Below, in pieces: positions 1-6,246 of a stretch of 6,246 nucleotides of DNA. The notes below the pieces were generated by a model that had not been told where the DNA came from, did no database searches, and saw nothing but the letters and a program-made list of their open reading frames with translations. This stretch comes from Alphaproteobacteria bacterium (lineage in GTDB: Bacteria > Pseudomonadota > Alphaproteobacteria > Reyranellales > Reyranellaceae). Location of the stretch: the NCBI GenBank assembly GCA_013290035.1, contig JABCYT010000221.1:1-6246 (forward strand). The letters run 5' to 3'. Numbering within the stretch: the first letter of the stretch is position 1; the number at the start of each line of letters is the position of its first letter. Made by a program: the position numbers and the translations under genes.

Positions 1-69
1 AACGCCGGTCAAGGCGTCGCGCACCTCGTCGAGCTTGAACGGCTTGATGATGGCGGACACGAGTTTCAT
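1..69 (-). CDS. Second PII nitrogen regulatory protein, N-terminal fragment (cut by window edge)
   Basis: Only the first 23 codons are present; the gene continues past the left edge. The reading begins [20 protein letters not shown], the highly conserved first strand and helix of PII (GlnB/GlnK) proteins. PII proteins are trimeric cytoplasmic sensors that bind ATP/ADP and 2-oxoglutarate and control nitrogen-assimilation proteins. The MKLV opening resembles GlnK more than GlnB, but 23 residues do not settle the paralogue. The ATG is preceded by an AGGAGGG ribosome site about 8 nt upstream, which supports the start. It lies 175 bp downstream of amtB on the same strand, beyond an intrinsic terminator, so it is probably transcribed separately. 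Its first 23 residues closely match those of the glnK upstream of amtB, which suggests paralogues from a local duplication (inference). Confidence 0.9.
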   Translation of the reverse strand, partial: MKLVSAIIKPFKLDEVRDALTGV

Positions 70-97
70 GCGCTTGCCCTCCTGCCTCTGCGGCACG

Positions 98-129
98 CGC
101 CGACAGACTGGCGTCTGGGATGGTCGGCG
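98..129 (-). other. Possible stem-loop in the leader of the second PII gene
   Basis: Positions 98-104 (CGCCGAC) are the reverse complement of 123-129, and inside them 105-108 can pair with 113-116. The structure lies between the terminator of amtB and the ribosome site of the second PII gene, so it would form in that gene's 5' leader. It has no recognisable riboswitch motif and may simply reflect high GC content. Confidence 0.3.
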
Positions 130-141
130 TCAATTTCAGGC

Positions 142-156
142 GCAAAATAAGGCCCG
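142..156 (-). promoter_or_regulatory. Weak sigma-54-like promoter candidate for the second PII gene
   Basis: Read on the minus strand, this site has GG and GC exactly 10 nt apart (GG at 155-154, GC at 143-142) and matches TGGCACG-N4-TTGC at 7 of 11 positions. The -12 half (TTGC) is intact but the -24 half is poor. Transcription would start near 130, giving a leader of about 60 nt. It overlaps the amtB terminator. In GC-rich DNA such a match can arise by chance, so this is a suggestion only. Confidence 0.22.
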
Positions 157-175
157 GCGAAAGCATCGCCGGGCC
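144..175 (-). terminator. Intrinsic terminator after amtB
   Basis: A perfect 10-bp GC-rich stem (151-160 with 166-175) closes a 5-nt loop. On the minus strand it is followed directly by TTATTTT, the T-rich run expected of a Rho-independent terminator. It lies about 70 bp past the amtB stop and upstream of the second PII gene, so it should end the glnK-amtB transcript. Confidence 0.85.
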
Positions 176-183
176 GCAAGTAC

Positions 184-237
184 CCGCCGCGACACGGAAG
201 CGGCGGTGGAGGGAACCAGGGAGGAGGTCGGGTTCCC
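184..237 (-). other. Two further stem-loops in the amtB 3' untranslated region
   Basis: On the minus strand, two 7-bp perfect inverted repeats follow the amtB stop before the terminator: 231-237 pairs with 211-217 (GGGAACC/GGTTCCC, 13-nt loop) and 200-206 pairs with 184-190 (CCGCCGC/GCGGCGG, 9-nt loop). Neither has a T-run. Together with the terminator they make three consecutive hairpins. They could protect the mRNA 3' end or aid termination, but GC-rich DNA makes chance stems of this size common. Confidence 0.4.
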
Positions 238-244
238 AAACGCG

Positions 245-1555
245 TCAGTGCACCGTTTCCCCGTGCAGGTTGATGTCGAGGCCTTCGATCTCCTCTTCGT
301 TGGTCACGCGCAGGCCGATCAGCGCATCGACGATCTTGAGGAGGATGAAGGTCGCGATGGCGCACCAGGCGATGCAGACCAGGCAGCCCCAGAGCTGCGT
401 CAGCACCTGGCCGCCATTGCCGTCTATGAGGCCGCGCTTGCCGTCGCCGCCGACCGCCTCGACGGCGAACACGCCGGTCAGGATGGCGCCGGCGAAGCCG
501 CCGATGCCGTGCACGCCGAAGGCGTCGAGCGAGTCGTCGTAGCCCATCGCCCGCTTGAGGCTGGTGGCGCCCCAGAAGCAGACCAGGCCGGCGACGATGC
601 CGATCGCCAGCCCGCCCATCGGGTTGACGAAGCCGGAAGCCGGCGTGATGGCGACCAGTCCGGCGACCGCGCCGGAGATCGCGCCCAGCACCGACGGCTT
701 GCCGCGCGTCGCCCACTCCGCGAACATCCACGACAGCGCCGCCGCGGCCGTCGCGAACTGGGTGACGGCCATCGCCATGCCGGCGTTGACATTGGCGCCG
801 CCGGCCGAACCGGCATTGAAGCCGAACCAGCCGACCCACAACAACGAAGCGCCGATCACCGAGTAGACCAGGTTGTGCGGCGCCATGTTCTCGACGCCGA
901 AGCCGCGGCGCTTGCCGAGCACCAGGGCGCAGACCAGGCCGGCGACGCCGGCGTTGATGTGCACCACCGTGCCGCCGGCGAAGTCGAGCACGCCCCAGTC
1001 GCCCAAGAAGCCGCCACCCCACACCCAGTGGGCGATCGGCGCATAGACGATCAGCGACCACAGCGCCATGAACCACATCATGGCCGAGAATTTCATGCGC
1101 TCGGCGAAGGCACCGGCGATCAGCGCCGGCGTGATGATGGCGAAGGTAAGCTGGAAGCACATATAGACCGTCTCGGGAATGGTCTTGGCAAGCTCACTGA
1201 CGCTGTCGATGGCCAGGCCGCGCAGAAAGACACGGCTCAACCCGCCGATGATCGTGCTACCCGACGTGAAAGCCAGGCTATAGCCCACGACGAGCCACAG
1301 CACCGAGACCAGGCAGGTGATGGCGAAGCTCTGCATCACCGTGGCCAGCACGTTCTTCTTGCGCACCATGCCGCCGTAGAACAGCGCCAGGCCCGGAATG
1401 GTCATCATCAGGACCAGCGCCGTCGAGGTCAGCATCCAGGCCGTATCGCCACTATCGAGCTTGGGCTTGTCGTCGGCAGCCAGGGCGAGGGCCGGCAGGA
1501 GCAGCGCGGCGGCCCCTGCCAGACCGCCAAACGCCGAATTGAACCTGAGTTTCAT
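245..1555 (-). CDS. amtB: Ammonium transporter AmtB
   Basis: Inner-membrane trimeric channel for ammonium uptake, 436 residues, the usual length for the family. Residues 1-26 form a signal peptide (hydrophobic run, then ALA before ADD), as in many proteobacterial AmtB proteins. About eleven membrane helices follow, from roughly residue 38 to 413. Family hallmarks are present: the Phe gate (F138 and F246, equivalent to E. coli F107 and F215), W179 and S250 of the periplasmic ammonium site (E. coli W148 and S219), D191 in DFAGGTVVH, and the twin pore histidines H199 and H349. The C-terminal tail (GLRVTNEEEIEGLD) is the conserved cytoplasmic segment involved in GlnK control. The start at MKLRF is chosen because GAGGGGAG lies just upstream and the signal peptide begins there; the frame is open further upstream but overlaps glnK. 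It sits 43 bp after glnK and is probably cotranscribed from the sigma-54 promoter. Confidence 0.97.
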   Translation of the reverse strand: MKLRFNSAFGGLAGAAALLLPALALAADDKPKLDSGDTAWMLTSTALVLMMTIPGLALFYGGMVRKKNVLATVMQSFAITCLVSVLWLVVGYSLAFTSGSTIIGGLSRVFLRGLAIDSVSELAKTIPETVYMCFQLTFAIITPALIAGAFAERMKFSAMMWFMALWSLIVYAPIAHWVWGGGFLGDWGVLDFAGGTVVHINAGVAGLVCALVLGKRRGFGVENMAPHNLVYSVIGASLLWVGWFGFNAGSAGGANVNAGMAMAVTQFATAAAALSWMFAEWATRGKPSVLGAISGAVAGLVAITPASGFVNPMGGLAIGIVAGLVCFWGATSLKRAMGYDDSLDAFGVHGIGGFAGAILTGVFAVEAVGGDGKRGLIDGNGGQVLTQLWGCLVCIAWCAIATFILLKIVDALIGLRVTNEEEIEGLDINLHGETVH

Positions 1556-1598
1556 CGTTCTCCCCTCGCGTCTCGAGTTGCTTTCATGGTTTCCCGGA

Positions 1599-2893
<1,295 letters not shown>

Positions 2894-2910
2894 CCCTGCC
2901 GCGAAGACTT

Positions 2911-2928
2911 GCCGCCCGACCGGGCGGC
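2911..2928 (+). other. Short hairpin between porin and hydroxylase genes
   Basis: GCCGCCCG (2911-2918) is the exact reverse complement of 2921-2928, giving a 7-bp stem with a 4-nt loop just after the porin stop. There is no T-run after it, so it is at best a weak or factor-assisted terminator. Its right end lies about 15 nt before the hydroxylase ATG, where no clear ribosome site is seen, so it could also influence translation of that gene. Confidence 0.4.
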
Positions 2929-2943
2929 TGCCATCTATACCGT

Positions 2944-4203
2944 ATGGACGGCGATCGCTTCGACCTCGCGATAGTGGGCGCGGGCCTCAGCGGCAGCTTG
3001 CTGGCTCTCGCGGCCGGCGAGGCCGGGCTCGGCACCGTCCTGATCGACCGCATGCCGTTGAAATCGTTCACCGACGCAGGCTTCGACGGCCGCACCACCG
3101 CCATTGCCTATACCAGTCATCGCCTGTTCGCTGCGCTCGGCCTATGGCGCGACCTGGCGGACCAGGCCGAGCCGATCCTCGACATCCGCATCTCCGATGC
3201 CGGCCACGACGGCCGGCCGAGCCCGCTGTTCCTGCATTTCGATCACCGCGAGGCGGCGCCCGAGGGCGACGAGCCCCAGCCGATGGGGTGGATCGTCGAA
3301 AACCGCTTCCTGCGGGCGGCCCTGCTGCGGCGCCTCGCGGCCTGCCCGCAGGTCGAGCTGATCGCGCCGGATGAAGTGATCGAGACCCGGCGCGATGCGG
3401 ACCGCGCCGACCTTACGCTCAAGAGCGGCCGGCGCCTTGCCGCGCGGCTGGTCGCGTCGGCCGAAGGCCGGGTCGGCACGATGCGCGAAGAGGCCGGGAT
3501 CGGCGCGCGCGCCTGGTCGTACGATCAGATCGCGATCGTGCTGGTGGCGCGCCACGCGCGGCCGCATCGCGGCGTCGCCCAGGAAAAATTCCTGCCGGGC
3601 GGGCCCTTCGCCATCCTGCCGATGCGCGATGGCAGCACGGGCGAGCATCGCTCGTCGATCGTCTGGACCGAGCGCGCCGATCTGGCGCGCCGGCTGCTCG
3701 AGCTCGATGCGCCGCGTTTCCAGGCGGAGTTCGCACGGCGCTTCGGCGACCATCTCGGTCGGGTCGAGTCGACCGGCCCGCGCTGGTGGTTTCCGCTCGG
3801 CCTGGTCCATGCCGAGCGCTACATCGACACGCGGCTGGTGCTCGTGGGCGACGCCGCGCACGGCCTCCATCCCATCGCCGGGCAAGGCTACAATCTCGGC
3901 GTGCGCGATATCGCGGCCCTCGTCGAAGTGCTTATCGACACCAAGCGCCTCGGCCTCGATGTCGGTGCCGCCGACACGCTCGAGCGCTATGCGCGCTGGC
4001 GGCGGGCCGACAATTTCACCATGGTCGCCGCCACCGATCTGCTGAACCGGCTGTTCTCCAACGACATCAAGCCGGTCCGCCTGGTCCGCGACCTCGGCCT
4101 GGCGGCCGTCAACCGCGTGCCACCCCTGCGGCGCTTCTTCGTCCGCCACGCCATGGGCCTGGTGGGCGATCTGCCCAAGCTGATCCGGGGCGAGCGGCCC
4201 TAA
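2944..4203 (+). CDS. UbiH/UbiF/VisC/COQ6-family FAD-dependent hydroxylase (ubiquinone biosynthesis)
   Basis: A flavoprotein monooxygenase of 419 residues, a normal length for the family, which hydroxylates the ring of ubiquinone precursors using O2 and NAD(P)H. The N-terminal Rossmann fold has GAGLSG (12-17) and an acidic residue ending strand 2 (D35). The family segment ENRFLRAALLRRL is at 119-131. The FAD/ribose-binding GD motif VGDAAHGLHPIAGQGYNLG (301-319) is a close family match. The second FAD-family motif, usually GADGxxSxxR, reads SAEGRVGTMR (172-181), with Glu replacing Asp. There are no membrane segments; these enzymes are usually peripheral. Regiospecificity (C1, C5 or C6; UbiH, UbiF or the broader alphaproteobacterial UbiL) cannot be read from sequence alone. 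The start at MDGDRFD places the Rossmann strand at the very N-terminus as usual, but no strong ribosome site precedes it. It is 50 bp after the porin gene, with no functional link evident. Confidence 0.92.
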   Translation: MDGDRFDLAIVGAGLSGSLLALAAGEAGLGTVLIDRMPLKSFTDAGFDGRTTAIAYTSHRLFAALGLWRDLADQAEPILDIRISDAGHDGRPSPLFLHFDHREAAPEGDEPQPMGWIVENRFLRAALLRRLAACPQVELIAPDEVIETRRDADRADLTLKSGRRLAARLVASAEGRVGTMREEAGIGARAWSYDQIAIVLVARHARPHRGVAQEKFLPGGPFAILPMRDGSTGEHRSSIVWTERADLARRLLELDAPRFQAEFARRFGDHLGRVESTGPRWWFPLGLVHAERYIDTRLVLVGDAAHGLHPIAGQGYNLGVRDIAALVEVLIDTKRLGLDVGAADTLERYARWRRADNFTMVAATDLLNRLFSNDIKPVRLVRDLGLAAVNRVPPLRRFFVRHAMGLVGDLPKLIRGERP

Positions 4204-4214
4204 ACAACCATTTG

Positions 4215-4287
4215 CTGTCATCCCGAGGCCGCAGGCCGAGGGACCTTTAGGCTGCAGGTAAGGTCCCTCGCTGCGCTTGGATGACAG
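4215..4287. repeat. 73-bp imperfect palindrome, probable dispersed intergenic repeat
   Basis: The ends are a perfect 9-bp inverted repeat (CTGTCATCC at 4215-4223, GGATGACAG at 4279-4287). The core is an 11-bp perfect inverted repeat (CGAGGGACCTT at 4237-4247, AAGGTCCCTCG at 4260-4270) around a 12-nt loop. Between them CGCAG (4230-4234) pairs with CTGCG (4271-4275) across a small bulge. The whole folds into one long hairpin on either strand. The CTGTCATCCCGAGG and GAGGGACCTT words recall REP-like palindromes I know from intergenic regions of alphaproteobacterial genomes (from memory, not searched). It sits 11 bp after the hydroxylase stop and could also act as a transcription barrier. Confidence 0.8.
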
Positions 4288-4358
4288 CCTTGCCTTCCTG
4301 GCAACTGGACTCGGGCCGCTGGCCACCCTATCTCAGAGACCAATTTTCGAGGAATTCC

Positions 4359-5324
4359 ATGGCTCAAGCGCAAGTGCCCGTGACCGTGCTGACCGGCTAT
4401 CTCGGCGCCGGCAAGACCACCCTGCTGAACCGCATCCTGAGCGAGCAGCACGGCAAGAAATACGCCGTCATCGTCAACGAATTCGGCGAGCTCGGCGTCG
4501 ACAACGACCTCGTGGTCAATGCCGACGAGGAAGTGTTCGAGATGAACAACGGCTGCATCTGCTGCACCGTGCGGGGCGACCTTATCCGCATCATCGAAGG
4601 CCTGATGAAGCGCAAGGACAAGTTCGACGGCATCCTGGTCGAGACGACGGGCCTGGCCGATCCCGGGCCGGTGGCGCAGACCTTCTTCACCGACGACGAG
4701 GTCAAGGCGAGAACCAGGCTCGACGCCATCGTGACCGTGGTCGATGCCAAGCATTTTCTCGGCCAGCTCGAGCAGGGCGACGAGGCGGAGGAGCAGGTGG
4801 CCTTCGCCGACGTGATCCTGCTCAACAAGACCGACCTGGTGAGCGAAGACGAACTCAAGAAAGTCGAGGACAAGATCCGCGCGATCAACCGCTACGCCCG
4901 CATCTTCAAGACGCAGAAGAGCCAGATCGAGCTTGCAGCCATCCTCGACAAGGGCGCGTTCGACTTGAACCGCATCCTCGAGTTCGAGCCCGACTTCCTG
5001 CATCACGGTCACGACCACGATCATGAGGAGGAGGTCAAGAGCCTGTCGCTCAGCGCCGATCGTCCGGTCGATCCCGATAAGTTCCAGAAATGGATGGGTG
5101 CCCTCCTGCAGCTGCGCGGCCCCGACATCTTCCGCAGCAAGGGCATCTTGGCCATCGACGGTGCGCCGCGGCGCTACGTCTATCAGGGCGTGCATATGAT
5201 GATGGACTCCGACTGGGGCACGCCCTGGAAGGACGGCGAGAAGCGCAGCAGCAAGCTGGTCTTCATCGGCCGCAACCTCGATGGCGAGAACCTCCAGCGC
5301 GGCTTCAATGACTGCCTGAAGTAG
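4359..5324 (+). CDS. COG0523 (CobW-like) GTP-binding metal chaperone
   Basis: A cytoplasmic G3E-family GTPase of 321 residues, normal for COG0523 (CobW, YjiA, YeiR, ZNG1 relatives), which deliver metal, most often zinc, to target proteins using GTP. Walker A GYLGAGKTT is at 13-21. The metal-binding CxCC motif is C66-I67-C68-C69 in the setting NGCICC. The switch region ETTGLADPGP is at 95-104, and the guanine-specificity NKTD is at 156-159. A His-rich stretch (H215, H216, H218, H220, H222, then EEE) links the GTPase domain to a CobW_C-type domain (about 226-320). GAGGA lies 5 nt before the ATG, which supports this start. The WD40 gene follows after 2 nt. I see no Zur-like AT-rich palindrome upstream. 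True cobalamin-pathway CobW is unlikely because no cob genes are nearby, but one operon is too little context to exclude it. Confidence 0.93.
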   Translation: MAQAQVPVTVLTGYLGAGKTTLLNRILSEQHGKKYAVIVNEFGELGVDNDLVVNADEEVFEMNNGCICCTVRGDLIRIIEGLMKRKDKFDGILVETTGLADPGPVAQTFFTDDEVKARTRLDAIVTVVDAKHFLGQLEQGDEAEEQVAFADVILLNKTDLVSEDELKKVEDKIRAINRYARIFKTQKSQIELAAILDKGAFDLNRILEFEPDFLHHGHDHDHEEEVKSLSLSADRPVDPDKFQKWMGALLQLRGPDIFRSKGILAIDGAPRRYVYQGVHMMMDSDWGTPWKDGEKRSSKLVFIGRNLDGENLQRGFNDCLK

Positions 5325-5326
5325 AC

Positions 5327-6246
5327 GTGAAGCTCGACCTGTCAAATCCGGCCTGGCGCCAGACCCTGCCGCCAGGCCGTTCCGTTGCGGGCGACGCGCC
5401 GGTCGCTGCCTGCGCCTTCAACAAGGACGGCGCAATCGTGGCCTTCGCGCTCGGCGACGGCCGCGTGCGCCTGCTGCCGGCCGACATCAACGCCGCCGAA
5501 ACACCGGTTGGCGACCCCCTGCATGGCGGCGCGGTGCTGGCGCTGGTCGGCGATCCGGCGGGCGACGGTTTCGTGAGCGGCGGTGACGACGGCCGACTGC
5601 TGCGCATCGCCGGCGACGGCACGGCTAGCGAGCTTGCCAACCAGAAAGGCAAGTGGTTCGAGCATCTCGCCGCGCATCGCGCGACCGGCGCCATCGCTGC
5701 CTCTGCCGGCAAGAGCGCCTTCGTCGTGAAGGGCGGCGAGGTGAAGGAATTCGGCCCGCACCAGAGCACGGTGGCCGACCTCGACTTCAGCAAGGACGGC
5801 AGCCGCATCGCCTGCGCCCACTATGGCGGCGTCACGGTGTGGAGCATCGGCCAGGTCACCCTGCCGCCGCGCCGCTTCGCCTGGCGCGGCAGCCACGTGG
5901 CGCTGCGCTGGAGCACCGACGGCAAGTTCATCGCCACCGGCACGCAGGAAAACGACATCCATGTCTGGCGCATGGCGCAGGCGACCGACATGCGCATGCA
6001 GGGCTATCCCGCCAAGGTGAAGTCGCTGTCGTGGACGGCCGACGCGCGCTTCCTCTACACCTCGGCCCAGCCGGTGTTCACCGCCTGGCCGTTCTCCGGC
6101 AAGGGCCCGGAAGGCAAGCCGCCGCTGCAGTTCGGCGAGGAAGGCGCGGGTCTTCTGGCCGTCGTGGCGGCGCACCCGGCCGCCGAGTTCGTGGCCGGCG
6201 GCTACGATTCGGGCGAACTGCAGCTCGGCGACATCAAGACCCGGCG
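5327..6246 (+). CDS. WD40 beta-propeller protein (3' end beyond window)
   Basis: The frame stays open from a GTG at 5327 to the right edge, giving 306 residues without a stop. It contains repeated WD40-like units, each with a hydrophobic strand, a DG or similar turn, and a final W/L-x-I or equivalent: about residues 24-50, 66-94, 145-174 (ending VTVWSI), 189-215 (ending IHVWRM), 228-254 and 272-302, with a degenerate one near 105-135. A seven-bladed propeller would be nearly complete at the edge. There is no signal peptide or membrane segment, so it is cytoplasmic. The GTG lies 2 nt after the stop of the GTPase gene and has only a weak purine stretch upstream, which suggests translational coupling. 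WD40 propellers are binding scaffolds; a role as partner of the GTPase is inferred from this linkage. No enzymatic residues are recognisable. Confidence 0.88.
   Translation, partial: MKLDLSNPAWRQTLPPGRSVAGDAPVAACAFNKDGAIVAFALGDGRVRLLPADINAAETPVGDPLHGGAVLALVGDPAGDGFVSGGDDGRLLRIAGDGTASELANQKGKWFEHLAAHRATGAIAASAGKSAFVVKGGEVKEFGPHQSTVADLDFSKDGSRIACAHYGGVTVWSIGQVTLPPRRFAWRGSHVALRWSTDGKFIATGTQENDIHVWRMAQATDMRMQGYPAKVKSLSWTADARFLYTSAQPVFTAWPFSGKGPEGKPPLQFGEEGAGLLAVVAAHPAAEFVAGGYDSGELQLGDIKTR

Noticed and set aside
3142..4326. A 394-codon open frame on the minus strand opposite the hydroxylase gene.
   Set aside because: The plus-strand frame carries all the family motifs; the antisense product has no recognisable domain and biased composition.
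4288..4358. Zur box or clear sigma-70 promoter before the GTPase gene.
   Set aside because: No AT-rich palindrome is present, and the candidate -35 and -10 hexamers have the wrong spacing.
4218..5345. A 375-codon open frame on the minus strand opposite the GTPase gene.
   Set aside because: It is a mirror of the GTPase codons and shows long Leu/Val/Asp/Glu-rich low-complexity sequence with no motif.
5342..6175. A 277-codon open frame on the minus strand opposite the WD40 gene.
   Set aside because: The plus strand is continuously open with WD40 repeats; the antisense product is Ala/Arg/Gly/His-rich without a motif.

Overview
This is a high-GC window from a proteobacterial chromosome, most likely an alphaproteobacterium. 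The evidence is the PII/Amt sequences, a UbiH-family ubiquinone hydroxylase, a COG0523 GTPase followed by a WD40 gene, and an intergenic palindrome of a kind familiar from alphaproteobacterial genomes. I cannot name the genus. No mobile element, phage gene, tRNA, rRNA or CRISPR array is visible, and the coding content looks like core chromosome.

Layout. Left third, minus strand: a nitrogen-sensing cluster made of glnK (1599-1937), amtB (245-1555) and then the first 23 codons of a second PII gene (1-69, running off the left edge). A near-perfect sigma-54 promoter (1992-2008) precedes glnK. Three stem-loops follow amtB, and the last is a good intrinsic terminator (144-175), so the second PII gene probably has its own transcript. 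Plus strand, divergent from glnK: a TorF/Gcw-type outer-membrane porin gene (2099-2893) with a TTG start, preceded by a weaker sigma-54-like site. Middle, plus strand: a UbiH/UbiF/VisC/COQ6-type FAD monooxygenase (2944-4203). An imperfect 73-bp palindrome (4215-4287) sits between this gene and the next unit. Right third, plus strand: a COG0523 (CobW-like) metal GTPase (4359-5324) followed after 2 nt by a GTG-started WD40 beta-propeller gene (5327 to beyond the right edge).

How the genes work together. AmtB imports ammonium, and GlnK blocks it when nitrogen is plentiful and signals nitrogen status. The sigma-54 promoter fits induction under nitrogen limitation. The divergent porin may be part of the same response, as an outer-membrane route for a nitrogenous solute (inference). 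The GTPase and WD40 protein are probably translationally coupled and may act together in metal (probably zinc) delivery (inference). The ubiquinone hydroxylase appears to be an unrelated housekeeping gene.

I found no clearly new multi-gene system. The points most worth a second look are the PII-Amt-PII arrangement with its internal terminator, the possible divergent sigma-54 control of a porin, the GTPase-WD40 pair, and the altered second FAD motif of the hydroxylase.
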